A stretch of 64,000 bases of DNA from Erwinia persicina NBRC 102418 (GCF_001571305.1 NZ_BCTN01000002.1:310001-374000), one strand, 5' to 3'. Numbered from the stretch's first letter, positions 1 to 9,567 are shown. Notes: a model not told the origin generated them from the sequence alone. Numbers and translations are program-made.

Positions 1-752
1 CTGGAGCCGACCAGTGCCCCGGTGACAATCAGCAGATCATTGCTGAGCATAAAGCCCGCGGCCGCGGCTGCCCAACCGGAGTAAGAGTTCAGCATAGACA
101 CCACTACCGGCATATCCGCACCGCCTATGGATGCCACCAGATGCCAGCCAAAGGCCAGCGCGATCAGCGTCATCACGATCAGGGCAAACGTCTGCGTCCC
201 CACGCTGTCGGTACGCACAAAGATGATCAGCAACGCGAATGAGACCACCAGAGCCAGCAGGTTCAGCCTGTGGCGATGCGGCAGCGCCAGCGGTTTTGAT
301 GAAATTTTGCCGCACAGCTTGCCAAACGCCACGATAGAACCGGTAAAGGTCACCGCCCCGATAAAGATGCCAATAAAGATTTCAGTCAGGTGAATATTTT
401 CCATCACCGGCAGCAGTCCCGGGCCGTGGTCAAGATAGCTGTTAAAGCCTACCAGCACCGCCGCCAGCCCGACAAAGCTGTGCAGCATCGCGACCAGCTC
501 GGGCATTTCGGTCATTTCTACTTTTTTCGCCAGACGAATACCGATAGCACCGCCAATCACCATAGCCAGCAGGATCCAGGCGACGTTGCCGGTCTCCGGG
601 CCAAAGATGGTGACGACCAGCGCCAGCGCCATTCCACTGATGCCAAAAATATTCCCCTGCTTCGAGGTTTCATGCTTAGACAACCCGGCAAGGCTGCAAA
701 TAAACAGGATCGCAGCAATGATATAGGCTGCAGTCACTAATCCGCCAGACAT
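1..752 (-). CDS. pntB: NAD(P) transhydrogenase subunit beta, N-terminal part (cut by window edge)
   Basis: Integral membrane beta subunit of the proton-translocating transhydrogenase, which uses the proton gradient to reduce NADP+ with NADH. Reading on the minus strand from ATG at 752 gives [18 protein letters not shown] and then about 250 residues of the membrane domain, with successive hydrophobic segments. The C-terminal NADP(H)-binding domain lies beyond the window, so the gene is partial only because of the edge. It starts 10 bases after the pntA stop, so pntA and pntB form one operon. Identification is by recognition of the PntB family sequence. Confidence 0.95.
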   Translation of the reverse strand, partial: MSGGLVTAAYIIAAILFICSLAGLSKHETSKQGNIFGISGMALALVVTIFGPETGNVAWILLAMVIGGAIGIRLAKKVEMTEMPELVAMLHSFVGLAAVLVGFNSYLDHGPGLLPVMENIHLTEIFIGIFIGAVTFTGSIVAFGKLCGKISSKPLALPHRHRLNLLALVVSFALLIIFVRTDSVGTQTFALIVMTLIALAFGWHLVASIGGADMPVVVSMLNSYSGWAAAAAGFMLSNDLLIVTGALVGS

Positions 753-762
753 GGACTACCTC

Positions 763-2292
763 TCAGTTTTTACGGAACATTTTCAGCATACGCTGGGTGA
801 CGGTGAAGCCGCCGAAGATATTGATGCTGGCAATCAGCACGGCCACAAAGGACAGGAAGCTGACCCAGCCGCCATGGCCAATCTGCAACACTGCGCCGAC
901 GACGATAATGCCGGAGATAGCATTAGTCACCGACATCAGCGGCGTATGCAGCGCATGGCTGACATTCCACACCACGTAGTAACCGACGACGCAGGAGAGC
1001 GCAAACACGGTAAAGTGCGACAGGAACTCAGGCGGAGCCACATTAGCCAGCCAGCCAAACAGCACAATGGCCAGCACGATCAGGCCATATTTGCGTAGCG
1101 GCGACACAGGCTTCTCTGCCGGTTTTTCCACCGGCCCAGCCGCTTTGGCCGCCTTTGGCGCAGCAGACACCTGAATCGGCGGCGCAGGCCAGGTGATTTC
1201 GCCATCGCGGATCACCGTCACGCCACGAATCACCACATCATCAAAGTCGATGGTGATCTCGCCGTTTTTTTCTTTACACAGCAGCTTCATCAGGTTGACC
1301 AGGTTGGTGCCATAAAGCTGTGAAGACTGGGTTGGCAGACGGCTTGGCAAATCGGTATAACCAATGATTTTTACGCCGTTGGGGCTGGTGGTAATGGTAT
1401 CCGCGACAGTCAGCTCACAGTTACCGCCGTTTTGTGCCGCCAGATCGACGATCACACTCCCCGGTTTCATGGATGCCACCATCTCGGCCGTAATCAGCGT
1501 CGGCGCAGGTTTCCCCGGGATCAGCGCGGTGGTGACAATAATATCGACCTCCTCCGCCTGGGCGGCAAAGAGTGCCATCTCAGCCTTAATAAAGGCCTCT
1601 GACATCACCTTGGCATAACCGTCGCCGCTGCCTGCCTCTTCCTCAAAGTCCAGCTCAAGGAATTCGGCACCCATACTCTGCACCTGTTCTTTGACTTCTG
1701 GGCGGGTATCAAAGGCTCGCACGATGGCCCCCAGACTGCGTCCGGCACCAATGGCGGCGAGACCGGCCACGCCCGCACCGATCACCATGACTTTCGCCGG
1801 CGGCACTTTACCGGCGGCGGTAATCTGCCCGGTGAAGAAACGGCCAAACTCATGCGCCGCTTCAACGATCGCACGATAACCGGCGATATTCGCCATGGAA
1901 CTCAGCGCATCCAGAGACTGGGCACGGGAGATACGCGGCACGGCATCCATGGACATCACGGTGACGTTACGCGCCGCCAGCTTAGCCAGCAGCTCGGGAT
2001 TTTGTGCCGGCCAGATAAAGCTGACCAGGGTGCTTCCGGCGCGTGTCAGCGCGATTTCTTCGTCGGTTGGCGCGTTGACCTTCAGAATAATGTCGGACTG
2101 CCAGACCGTCACCGGGTCGGTGATGGTGGCTCCGGCAGCCTCAAACGCTGCATCTTCAAAACTGGCCAGCTTACCTGCGCCGCTTTCCACAGCTACGCTG
2201 AAGCCCAGGGCAATGAGCTGCTCTACCGTTTTCGGTGTGGCAGCCGCACGGGCTTCGTTAGGTAACCGCTCTTTGGTGATACCAATAAGCAT
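763..2292 (-). CDS. pntA: NAD(P) transhydrogenase subunit alpha
   Basis: Alpha subunit (509 residues, the usual size) of the membrane transhydrogenase. Residues 1 to about 380 form the cytosolic NAD(H)-binding domain related to alanine dehydrogenase, with the Rossmann motif [18 protein letters not shown] near residue 172. An Ala/Pro/Lys linker follows around 385-400, then about four hydrophobic helices to the C-terminus. ATG at 2292 begins [13 protein letters not shown], as expected for the family. First gene of pntAB; its promoter must lie in the gap before ydgH, which is transcribed the other way. Confidence 0.97.
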   Translation of the reverse strand: MLIGITKERLPNEARAAATPKTVEQLIALGFSVAVESGAGKLASFEDAAFEAAGATITDPVTVWQSDIILKVNAPTDEEIALTRAGSTLVSFIWPAQNPELLAKLAARNVTVMSMDAVPRISRAQSLDALSSMANIAGYRAIVEAAHEFGRFFTGQITAAGKVPPAKVMVIGAGVAGLAAIGAGRSLGAIVRAFDTRPEVKEQVQSMGAEFLELDFEEEAGSGDGYAKVMSEAFIKAEMALFAAQAEEVDIIVTTALIPGKPAPTLITAEMVASMKPGSVIVDLAAQNGGNCELTVADTITTSPNGVKIIGYTDLPSRLPTQSSQLYGTNLVNLMKLLCKEKNGEITIDFDDVVIRGVTVIRDGEITWPAPPIQVSAAPKAAKAAGPVEKPAEKPVSPLRKYGLIVLAIVLFGWLANVAPPEFLSHFTVFALSCVVGYYVVWNVSHALHTPLMSVTNAISGIIVVGAVLQIGHGGWVSFLSFVAVLIASINIFGGFTVTQRMLKMFRKN

Positions 2293-2809
2293 AATCTTCC
2301 CTTTCTTCAGAGAGTACGAAGGTGTGTTCTCCTGTTTCCGGCCTTTATGGCCGAAACACAGCCTGTTTCAAACTGCTAATAACCTACTGAATATACGTAA
2401 TTCGATCCAGCCGCAGAGGGGGCGTTCGACGACTAACCTATAAAAATTCAGTTCTTACCCCTGCAAGCGATATATTGAGCCTGAATCAAGGGGTTTCGAG
2501 CGCATAACGTGCTACGATAAAATTTAACAATTTAAGATTTTTCACAGTAAAAAACATTGATTAACAAAGCGTTAACGTTATAAGTGTTAGCATTTACCAC
2601 CTTAAGTGGTAAATAAAAGAATAGCGACACGATTCAGCCAGATTTCTTACTTATTCTGAAATCAGGAATGGGGCTGGCGCGCATTCCACACAAAATGGCT
2701 GAGACAGCGAACATTATTACATGTAATAATCATCCGCTAATCTGTTACACATCAAGAGTCCAGCACGTTTTCGTACTCATTTTTTGCGTAAGGCGAAGGA
2801 TTAATTTTT
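2293..2809. promoter_or_regulatory. Divergent pntA / ydgH intergenic region (517 bp)
   Basis: AT-rich gap between two divergent genes, so it must carry both promoters. I see no convincing coding sequence; an open frame beginning at 2668 overlaps ydgH and has no ribosome site. The one clear structure is the inverted repeat at 2592-2614. Three GTTA repeats at 2571-2589 recall ArcA-type sites, but their spacing is not the usual 11 bases. A ribosome site (GGCGAAGGA) lies just before ydgH. Confidence 0.5.
2592..2614. repeat. Perfect 9-bp inverted repeat in pntA/ydgH gap
   Basis: ATTTACCAC and GTGGTAAAT flank the 5-base spacer CTTAA, a perfect dyad in the middle of the divergent gap. It is not followed by a T-run on the plus strand, so an operator is as plausible as a hairpin terminator. 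The cognate regulator is unknown. Confidence 0.5.
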
Positions 2810-3760
2810 ATGAAGCTGAAGAACACCATTCTGGCATCAGCCCTGTTATCACTCACGGCGCTCTCCGCTCATGCAGCACAGGAACTGACGCCGGAGAAAG
2901 CCGCTGCGCTGAAACCGTTTGATCGGATCACCATTAACGGACGTTTCAATGCCCTGTATGAGGCCAGTGACGCCGTATCGAAACGTGCTGATGCGCTGGG
3001 AGCCGCCTCCTACTACATTCAGGGTATCAATGATACTAACGGCAATGGCGGCAACTGGAATGTGACCGCTGACCTCTATCGTGCCGATGCCCCTGCTGCG
3101 CCAAAAAACAAAGATCGCATTATCAACGGCGTGCGCGAGCTGACCAAATCAGAAGCCTTCACCCTTGAGCCTTACGATACCGTCAGCGCGAGCGGCTTCT
3201 TCCGTAGCCAGCCTGACGTGAATGACGCCATCACCCGGGCAGCAAAAGAGAAAGGCGCGGCCTCCTTCTTTATCGTGCGTCAGATTGACACGAACAGCGG
3301 TGGCAATCAGATGATCACCGCCTATATCTATAAGTCAGATGCGCCTAAACGTCAGGTCCAGTCTCCTGACCTGATCCCGGCCGACTCTGAAGCCGGTAAA
3401 GCGGCGCTGGCGGCGGGCGGTGCGGCGGCGAAGAACGTCGAAATTCCGGGCGTCGCCTCCAATGAGTCACCGAGCAAAAATGTCGGACGCTTCTACGAGA
3501 CGCAGAGTTCCACCGGGAAACGTTATACGGTGACGACGCCTGACGGCAAAAGCGTGCAGGAAGTGAATGCGATTACGGCCGCGCAGATGCAGCCGTATGA
3601 TAGCGTGACCTTCACCGGCCACTTCAGCACGCCGACGGAGGTTTCTGAAGAAGTAGGCCGCCGTGCGATTGCCAAAGGCGCCAAGTACTATCATGTCACC
3701 CGTCAGTGGTCCAGCCAGAACGGCGGCAACCTGACCGTGTCGGCCGATCTCTTCAAGTAA
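2810..3760 (+). CDS. ydgH: Periplasmic DUF1471 (YdgH/BhsA/McbA-like) protein YdgH
   Basis: 316-residue exported protein. Residues 1-22 are a signal peptide ending in AHA-AQ. The mature part carries three copies of the YdgH/BhsA/McbA-like domain (about residues 28-95, 105-175 and 245-315), each with the pattern 'PYD.(V/I).(.)G.F' followed by 'A....GA..(Y/F)....(Q)' and a final GGN segment. Small relatives with one such domain act in stress and biofilm responses; the three-domain protein is linked to envelope homeostasis in E. coli, though its molecular function is unclear. Start is ATG at 2810 with GGCGAAGGA upstream. Length matches E. coli YdgH. Confidence 0.93.
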   Translation: MKLKNTILASALLSLTALSAHAAQELTPEKAAALKPFDRITINGRFNALYEASDAVSKRADALGAASYYIQGINDTNGNGGNWNVTADLYRADAPAAPKNKDRIINGVRELTKSEAFTLEPYDTVSASGFFRSQPDVNDAITRAAKEKGAASFFIVRQIDTNSGGNQMITAYIYKSDAPKRQVQSPDLIPADSEAGKAALAAGGAAAKNVEIPGVASNESPSKNVGRFYETQSSTGKRYTVTTPDGKSVQEVNAITAAQMQPYDSVTFTGHFSTPTEVSEEVGRRAIAKGAKYYHVTRQWSSQNGGNLTVSADLFK

Positions 3761-3769
3761 GTCTTTTTT

Positions 3770-3792
3770 CAGGGCAGCGCATTGCTGCCCTG
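3770..3792 (+). terminator. Hairpin downstream of ydgH
   Basis: Perfect 9-bp stem CAGGGCAGC/GCTGCCCTG with a 5-base loop, 9 bases after the ydgH stop. The following bases are not a strong T-run, so it may protect the transcript end rather than terminate efficiently. Confidence 0.5.
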
Positions 3793-3968
3793 TCATTCTG
3801 AATAATCCCCGTCTGAATTTGCATAGTAAGTCATTGCATCCTGCCGCCGCTGTCCGTAAAATCCCCCGCCACTTTCAGGCGTTTCGTTGCCTTTTTTGAC
3901 CTGACATCCTGAGTTAAATCCAACATGGTCGTTACAACTGGTATTTTATTCTGTAACCGGAGTTTTTT

Positions 3969-5360
3969 TTGGACAAAAAGTTAGGTCTCACCGCGCTGAC
4001 GGCGCTGGTACTCAGCTCAATGCTTGGTGCGGGGGTATTCAGCCTGCCGCAAAATATGGCGGCGGTCGCCAGCCCGGCCGCACTGCTGACTGGCTGGGCG
4101 ATCACCGGTGTCGGGATTGTCCTGCTGGCACTGGCCATGCTGCTACTCAGTCGCTTAAAGCCCGAACTGGATGGGGGCATTTTCACCTATGCTCAGGCGG
4201 GGTTTGGTGAGCTGATTGGTTTTTGCTCAGCGTGGGGATACTGGCTTTGCGCGGTGATCGCCAACGTCTCCTACCTGGTCATTGTCTTTTCGGCCATGAG
4301 CTTTTTCACCGATTCGCCGGGTCACGTGATTTTTGGTGACGGCAATACCTGGCAGGCTATTCTTGCGGCCTCGGTGCTGCTGTGGCTGGTGCACGGCCTG
4401 GTGCTGCGCGGCGTTCAGACGGCAGCCAGTATTAATCTGGTCGCTACGCTGGGTAAACTGCTGCCGCTGGGGTTGTTCGTCCTGCTGGCCATTGCCGCTT
4501 TCCACTACGACCGCTTCTCCTTTGATTTCACCGGTCTGGCGCTGGGTAAACCCGTCTGGCAACAGGTGAAAGACACCATGCTTATCACCCTGTGGGTGTT
4601 TATCGGGATTGAGGGGGCGGTGGTGGTTTCCTCCCGCGCCAGAAACCGCCGTGACGTTGGCCGTGCCACGCTGCTCGCGGTCAGCGCCGCGCTGGTGATT
4701 TACCTGCTGGTCACCCTGCTGTCACTCGGTATTGTCCCGCGTGCCGAACTTGCAGAAATGCGTAACCCCTCGATGGCCGGTCTGATGACCTCGCTGATTG
4801 GCCACTGGGGTAATCTGATCATTGTCGGTGGGCTGATTCTCTCCGTCTGCGGCGCCTATCTCAGCTGGACGATTATGGCGGCAGAAGTCCCGCTGGTGGC
4901 CGCGCTGCATGGGGCATTCCCTCGCGCACTGAGCCGTCAGAATGAACGCGGTGCCCCTGCGGCCTCGCTGTGGCTGACCAACGGCTGCGTGCAGGTGTGT
5001 CTGATCCTGATCTGGCTGACGGGTTCTGATTACAATACGTTGCTGACGATCGCCTCTGAAATGATCCTCGTGCCGTACCTGCTGGTGGGGGCCTATCTGT
5101 TTAAAGTGGCGCGCCATTTACATAAACCGGGCGCCATGATGATTGCGGTGGGGGCCAGCGTCTATGGGCTGTGGCTGCTGTATGCTTCCGGGCCTGTGCA
5201 TCTGCTGCTGTCTGTGGTGCTGTACACGCCGGGTATGGCGCTGTTCGTCTTTGCCCGGCGCGGAGGGCGCGGCGAAACGGCCCTGCTGAAAAGGGAAAAA
5301 ATAATGATGGTCATGCTGGGGGTGGCCGCGCTTCCCGCCGTATGGATACTGGTCCGCTGA
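3969..5360 (+). CDS. ydgI: Basic amino acid/polyamine-type antiporter (YdgI/ArcD)
   Basis: 463-residue inner-membrane transporter of the APC superfamily, arginine/ornithine antiporter branch, with about 12 hydrophobic helices. The N-terminus LSSMLGAGVFSLPQNMA is the family's first-helix signature, and the sequence aligns along its whole length with E. coli YdgI (called ArcD in recent annotation). The start is TTG at 3969, supported by CGGAG 7-11 bases upstream; the next in-frame ATG codons would cut into helix 1. Substrate is inferred from the family, not shown here. It ends 3 bases before the convergent gene at 5364-5795, so there is no room for a terminator between them. Confidence 0.92.
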   Translation: MDKKLGLTALTALVLSSMLGAGVFSLPQNMAAVASPAALLTGWAITGVGIVLLALAMLLLSRLKPELDGGIFTYAQAGFGELIGFCSAWGYWLCAVIANVSYLVIVFSAMSFFTDSPGHVIFGDGNTWQAILAASVLLWLVHGLVLRGVQTAASINLVATLGKLLPLGLFVLLAIAAFHYDRFSFDFTGLALGKPVWQQVKDTMLITLWVFIGIEGAVVVSSRARNRRDVGRATLLAVSAALVIYLLVTLLSLGIVPRAELAEMRNPSMAGLMTSLIGHWGNLIIVGGLILSVCGAYLSWTIMAAEVPLVAALHGAFPRALSRQNERGAPAASLWLTNGCVQVCLILIWLTGSDYNTLLTIASEMILVPYLLVGAYLFKVARHLHKPGAMMIAVGASVYGLWLLYASGPVHLLLSVVLYTPGMALFVFARRGGRGETALLKREKIMMVMLGVAALPAVWILVR

Positions 5361-5363
5361 GGA

Positions 5364-5795
5364 TCAGTGTGCCAGCAGCGGGAGCATGACGCTCAGTCGT
5401 TCGTCCCGCTGCTCAAGATCGACCGGCCGGGCGTACTCCTGACGGATCGCGATAAGCTGGGTTTCTGACAGGGGATAAGGCAGCTGGATATCAAACGCTT
5501 CAATCTGCTGCTGATGCGCCAGGGTAATCAACCGGGCAATATTTATCTCATCGCTGACCTGAGTCGAAATAATTTGCAGCGCCAGATCTTTTAACGGGGC
5601 TTCAGACGCCTGGGGTTCGCTGGAGGGTTTGCGGGTAATCATACCAAAAAAGGGGATCACCCCATAAATAGCGTCGACGAAGCTCCAGCGTTTCTTACAG
5701 GACGCGGACAGGAATTCGATGTAGTTGAGGCAGATGCGATCACTGTACTGTGCTGAAGCCAGCTTCTCTTCTGACACTCTCTTCTCCTTATCCAT
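5364..5795 (-). CDS. Hypothetical protein, 143 residues
   Basis: I do not recognise this protein. It is 143 residues, hydrophilic apart from a stretch near residues 38-54 (WSFVDAIYGVIPFFGMI) that might lie on a membrane, and has two cysteines early on. There is no signal peptide. Start ATG at 5795 has a GGAGAAG-type ribosome site, which supports real translation. It lies between ydgI (convergent, 3-base gap) and rstA (divergent), where E. coli carries folM and ydgC; neither is present here. Confidence 0.7.
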   Translation of the reverse strand: MDKEKRVSEEKLASAQYSDRICLNYIEFLSASCKKRWSFVDAIYGVIPFFGMITRKPSSEPQASEAPLKDLALQIISTQVSDEINIARLITLAHQQQIEAFDIQLPYPLSETQLIAIRQEYARPVDLEQRDERLSVMLPLLAH

Positions 5796-5894
5796 TCGAC
5801 TTAAGCCCCCCCTTGCAGCGGGTTGAAGGGTACGCCTTCGCAGGCGGGGAATATAATGACATATCCGGCCAGGATTGTACTACATTCCCCCTAC

Positions 5895-5911
5895 TATTTA
5901 ACGCGGATTAA
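5895..5911 (+). promoter_or_regulatory. Weak candidate PhoP box upstream of rstA
   Basis: TATTTA and GATTAA are separated by 5 bases (ACGCG), the layout of the PhoP direct repeat (T/G)GTTTA-N5-(T/G)GTTTA, with 5/6 and 4/6 matches. PhoP activates rstA in enterobacteria, which makes this spot plausible, but the match is imperfect and distance to a -10 is not ideal. Confidence 0.3.
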
Positions 5912-5970
5912 TGGTCGTTATGCTCAGGAAAGGATAAGCTGTCGTTCTCTTTAGCCAGATAATCAGCCCA

Positions 5971-6699
5971 ATGAACAAAATTGTATTTGTTGAAGACGAT
6001 CAGGATGTCGGTGAACTGATTGCTGCCTATCTGGGGCGGCATGACATTGATGTTATTGTTGAAAATCGTGGCGATCGCGCAGAAGAAACCATCGCTGCGG
6101 CTAACCCCGATCTGGTGATGCTGGACATCATGCTGCCCGGTAAGGACGGCATGACGCTGTGCCGGGATTTACGCACGCGCCACAGCTGGACAGGGCCGAT
6201 TGTGCTGCTCACCTCGCTCGACAGCGACATGAACCATATCCTGTCGCTGGAAATGGGCGCAAACGACTATATTCTCAAGACCACGCCACCGGCGGTACTG
6301 CTGGCGCGTCTGCGTTTGCATCTGCGTCAGGCAGGGGTCAGCGGACAAAATGAAGAGATTGCGCCAGGTATTGCCGGGCAGAAAGCCCTGCGCTTCGGTA
6401 CCCTGAGTATCGATCCGATTAACCGTCAGGTGATGCTGTCAGAGGAGATCGTTGCCCTGTCAACGGCGGATTTCGACCTGCTGTGGGAGCTGGCCACCCA
6501 CGCCGGCTCTATTCTCAACCGCGACGCGCTGCTGAAAACCCTGCGCGGCGTTACCTACGACGGGATGGACCGCAGCATCGACGTGGCCATCTCCCGCCTG
6601 CGTAAAAAGCTGCTCGACAGTGCCACAGAGCCTTACCGGATTAAAACCATCCGTAATAAAGGCTACCTGTTCGCGCCACACGCCTGGGATGCGCAATGA
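5971..6699 (+). CDS. rstA: Two-component response regulator RstA
   Basis: OmpR/PhoB-type response regulator, 242 residues. The receiver domain (1-120) has the acidic pocket E8-D9, phosphoacceptor D52 (in MLDIMLPGKDG) and the conserved Lys near 103 (ANDYILKTTPP). The C-terminal winged helix (about 140-235) includes the recognition region SRLRKK and the final 'RIKTIRNKGYLF' wing typical of the family. RstA binds boxes of the type TACATNTNGTTACA; one occurs in front of asr at 9554-9567. rstB overlaps its stop by four bases, so the two are co-translated. Confidence 0.96.
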   Translation: MNKIVFVEDDQDVGELIAAYLGRHDIDVIVENRGDRAEETIAAANPDLVMLDIMLPGKDGMTLCRDLRTRHSWTGPIVLLTSLDSDMNHILSLEMGANDYILKTTPPAVLLARLRLHLRQAGVSGQNEEIAPGIAGQKALRFGTLSIDPINRQVMLSEEIVALSTADFDLLWELATHAGSILNRDALLKTLRGVTYDGMDRSIDVAISRLRKKLLDSATEPYRIKTIRNKGYLFAPHAWDAQ

Positions 6700-7985
6700 A
6701 AAAACTGTTTATTCAGTTTTACCTTCTGCTGTTCGTCTGCTTCCTGGTGATGGCCATGCTGGTCGGACTGGTTTATAAATTCACCGCCGAACGTGCCGGC
6801 AGACAGTCGATGGACGATTTAATGAAAAGCTCGCTGTATCTGATGCGCAGCGAGTTGCGTGAAATTCCGCCGCGCGACTGGAATAAAACCATTGATAATC
6901 TCGACCTCAATCTGTCGTTTAAGCTGCACATTGAGCCGATGAGTAAATATCAGCTTGATCCCGGAACGCTGCATCGTCTGCGCTCGGGCGAGATCGTGGC
7001 GCTGGATGATGAATATACCTTCCTGCAGCATATTCCCCGCAGCCACTACGTTCTGGCAGTGGGGCCCATCCCCTATCTGTTTTATCTGCATGAAATGCGC
7101 ATCCTCGACATCGCCCTGCTGGCCTTTATCGGCATTTCGCTGGCCCTGCCGGTGTTTATCTGGATGCGTCCGCACTGGCAGGACATGCTAAAACTGGAAA
7201 ACGCCGCGCAGCGGTTCGGCCAGGGGCATCTGGATGAGCGCATACATTTTGACAGTGCTTCCAGCCTGCTGCGCCTGGGCGTGGCGTTTAATCAGATGGC
7301 CGATAATATCAACACCCTGGTCGCCAGTAAGAAACAGCTTATCGACGGGATAGCCCATGAGCTGCGCACTCCGCTGGTACGCCTGCGCTATCGCCTGGAG
7401 ATGAGTGATAATCTTACCGTGGCAGAATCTGCCGCGCTGAACCGGGATATCGGCCAGCTGGAATCGCTGATCGAAGAACTGCTGACCTATGCCCGCCTTG
7501 ACCGGCCGCAGGTTAATCTCAATTTACAAACGCTGGATCTCGCCCGCTGGTTAGACGAACGGCTGGAGGATATCCGCTCCGTTCATCCGGAATTTGATAT
7601 TGTCCTGGAAACGCCGCAACGCGAAAATATCGGCGTGGCCGACACCCGCCTGATGGAGCGCGTGCTGGATAATCTGGTCAATAATGCCCTGCGTTACGCC
7701 AGTCAGCGGCTGCGGGCCAGCCTGTGGTTTGACGGCGAGATGGCCTGTCTGCAGGTGGAAGATGACGGCCCGGGTATTCCCCTGGATGAACGTCAGCGCG
7801 TATTTGAGCCTTTTGTTCGCCTCGACCCCAGCCGCGATCGTGCCACGGGCGGCTGTGGGCTGGGCCTGGCGATTGTCCACTCGATAGCCCAGGCCTTTGG
7901 CGGCTATGTCACCATCGACAGCAGCCCGCTTGGGGGGGCCAGCGTGCGTTTCTGCTGGCCGGTGACCCCTGATCTCCACTCTTAA
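6696..7985 (+). CDS. rstB: Sensor histidine kinase RstB
   Basis: 429-residue membrane histidine kinase partner of RstA. Hydrophobic segments at about 7-27 and 136-156 bracket a periplasmic sensor domain. HAMP follows (about 157-210), then the H-box IAHELRTPLVRLR with phosphoacceptor H221, the N-box LVNNALRYA and G-boxes DDGPGIP and GLGLAIV of the ATPase domain. Start ATG at 6696 overlaps the rstA stop (ATGA). In enterobacteria RstB is linked to PhoPQ signals and acid and envelope stress. The carboxypeptidase gene begins 19 bases after its stop and may be in the same transcript. Confidence 0.96.
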   Translation: MKKLFIQFYLLLFVCFLVMAMLVGLVYKFTAERAGRQSMDDLMKSSLYLMRSELREIPPRDWNKTIDNLDLNLSFKLHIEPMSKYQLDPGTLHRLRSGEIVALDDEYTFLQHIPRSHYVLAVGPIPYLFYLHEMRILDIALLAFIGISLALPVFIWMRPHWQDMLKLENAAQRFGQGHLDERIHFDSASSLLRLGVAFNQMADNINTLVASKKQLIDGIAHELRTPLVRLRYRLEMSDNLTVAESAALNRDIGQLESLIEELLTYARLDRPQVNLNLQTLDLARWLDERLEDIRSVHPEFDIVLETPQRENIGVADTRLMERVLDNLVNNALRYASQRLRASLWFDGEMACLQVEDDGPGIPLDERQRVFEPFVRLDPSRDRATGGCGLGLAIVHSIAQAFGGYVTIDSSPLGGASVRFCWPVTPDLHS

Positions 7986-8004
7986 TCCGTTAATAAGGAA
8001 TTCT

Positions 8005-9489
8005 ATGTCTTCTGCCTATGCCAACCTGACACGTACCTTCCAGCGCCTCTCCCGCTTTGGCCATCTTTCTGCTATTGCCGGATGGGATATGATGACCATG
8101 ATGCCTGCCGGCGGCAGTCAGGCACGCGGGGAAGCCCTGGCCGAACTGAGCGTGCTGCGTCATGAGATCCTGACGGCAAAAGAGGTGGGTCTCTGGCTGC
8201 AACAGGCACAGCAGGAAGATCTGGATGATGTGGCACAGGCTAACCTGTTTGAGATGCAACGTGCCTGGCAGCAGGCTTCCCTGCTGCCTGCGTCACTGGT
8301 TGAAGCCAAATCCATTGCCGGATCGCGCTGTGAACATGCCTGGCGCACACAGCGTCCGGCAAATGACTGGACGGGGTTTGCCGCCAATCTGAAAGCGGTG
8401 GTCAAACTCAGCCGCGAGGAAGCGGAGATCCGCGCTCAGGCCAGCGGCCATTCCCGCTATGATGCCCTGCTGGACGTATTCGAGCCCGGTATGACCAGCG
8501 ATAAGCTGGATAAAACCTTTGGCGACCTTAAGCAGTGGTTGCCTGACCTGCTGCAAAAGATCGTGGATCAGCAGGCGGGCGAAAAAGTTGACCGCCCGGC
8601 CGGCCCCTTCCCGCTGGCCTCGCAGCAGGCGCTCGGTCTGGCCATTATGCAGCAGCTGGGCTTTGACTTTAATGCCGGTCGTCTGGATATCAGCGCCCAT
8701 CCCTTCTGCGGTGGTGTGCCGCAGGATGTGCGTATTACCACCCGCTACAAAGAAGACGAGTTCATCAGCGCCATGATGGGGGTGATCCATGAAACCGGTC
8801 ATGCCCGCTATGAGCAAAATCTGCCGAAGCAGTGGGCTGATCAGCCCGTATCGCTGGCACGCTCAACGGCAATTCATGAGTCGCAGAGCCTGTTCTTTGA
8901 AAAACAGCTGGGCCGCAGTCCGGCATTTCTCAGCCTGATCCGCCCTCAGGTACAGCAGTTGCTCGGCGACAGCCCGGCGCTGAAGGAAGACAACTTCATT
9001 GCGCTGAATCAGCGTGTTAAACCCGGACTGATCCGTGTTGATGCGGATGAAGTGAGTTATCCGGCGCATATCATTCTGCGCTATGAAATTGAACGTGCTC
9101 TGATTGCCGGCGAGATAGAGGTAGACGATATTCCGGCGCTGTGGGATGAGAAAATGCTGGCGTTGCTGGGTCTGGACACCCGGGGTAATTATCGCGACGG
9201 CTGTATGCAGGACATTCACTGGACTGATGGTGCGTTCGGCTACTTCCCGACGTATACGCTGGGGGCAATGTATGCGGCACAGCTGTTCCAGGCCCTGAAG
9301 CGCGCTATTCCTCAGGTGGACGAGCAGATCCGCCAGGGCGATCTGCAGCCGGTGTTTCACTGGTTACAGCAAAATATCTGGCAGCATGGCAGCCGTTTCA
9401 GCACCCGTCAGCTGATGGAAAATGCCACCGGAGAAGATCTGAATCCGCACTATTTCCGCCAGCATCTGGAAAGCCGCTACCTGAAATAA
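8005..9489 (+). CDS. Metallocarboxypeptidase, Taq family (peptidase M32)
   Basis: 494-residue cytosolic zinc carboxypeptidase that removes C-terminal residues from peptides. The zinc motif HETGH (H262-E263-H266) sits in GVIHETGHARYEQN. Other M32 hallmarks are present in order: HPFCGG and DVRITTRY before the zinc site, HESQS after it, then the segments NQRVKPGLIRVDADEVSYP and HWTDGAFGYFPTYTLGAMYAAQ. Length is normal for the family (about 490-510). The start ATG at 8005 has AAGGAA upstream. It follows rstB by 19 bases with no terminator between, so it could be transcribed with rstAB. No signal peptide is seen. Confidence 0.93.
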   Translation: MSSAYANLTRTFQRLSRFGHLSAIAGWDMMTMMPAGGSQARGEALAELSVLRHEILTAKEVGLWLQQAQQEDLDDVAQANLFEMQRAWQQASLLPASLVEAKSIAGSRCEHAWRTQRPANDWTGFAANLKAVVKLSREEAEIRAQASGHSRYDALLDVFEPGMTSDKLDKTFGDLKQWLPDLLQKIVDQQAGEKVDRPAGPFPLASQQALGLAIMQQLGFDFNAGRLDISAHPFCGGVPQDVRITTRYKEDEFISAMMGVIHETGHARYEQNLPKQWADQPVSLARSTAIHESQSLFFEKQLGRSPAFLSLIRPQVQQLLGDSPALKEDNFIALNQRVKPGLIRVDADEVSYPAHIILRYEIERALIAGEIEVDDIPALWDEKMLALLGLDTRGNYRDGCMQDIHWTDGAFGYFPTYTLGAMYAAQLFQALKRAIPQVDEQIRQGDLQPVFHWLQQNIWQHGSRFSTRQLMENATGEDLNPHYFRQHLESRYLK

Positions 9490-9505
9490 CCGGGAATTTA
9501 CCCCA

Positions 9506-9530
9506 CCCCCTGTGCAGCCCGTACAGGGGG
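9506..9530 (+). terminator. Hairpin after the M32 carboxypeptidase gene
   Basis: Stem CCCCCTGT/ACAGGGGG (8 bp, 9-base loop), 17 bases after the stop. No T-run follows, so terminator activity is uncertain; it separates this gene from the asr promoter region. Confidence 0.5.
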
Positions 9531-9553
9531 AGATACCCTCCTCTGCTCGCTTG

Positions 9554-9567
9554 TACAATCGGTTACA
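9554..9567 (+). promoter_or_regulatory. RstA box in the asr promoter
   Basis: TACAATCGGTTACA matches 10 of the 12 defined positions of the RstA consensus TACATNTNGTTACA. A -10-like TATAGT lies downstream at 9610-9615, and asr begins at 9674. asr is a documented RstA target in E. coli, so function is strongly expected. Confidence 0.8.

Noticed and set aside
2668-2922. 84-codon frame overlapping the start of ydgH
   Set aside because: No ribosome site and it overlaps the well-supported ydgH signal peptide in another frame.
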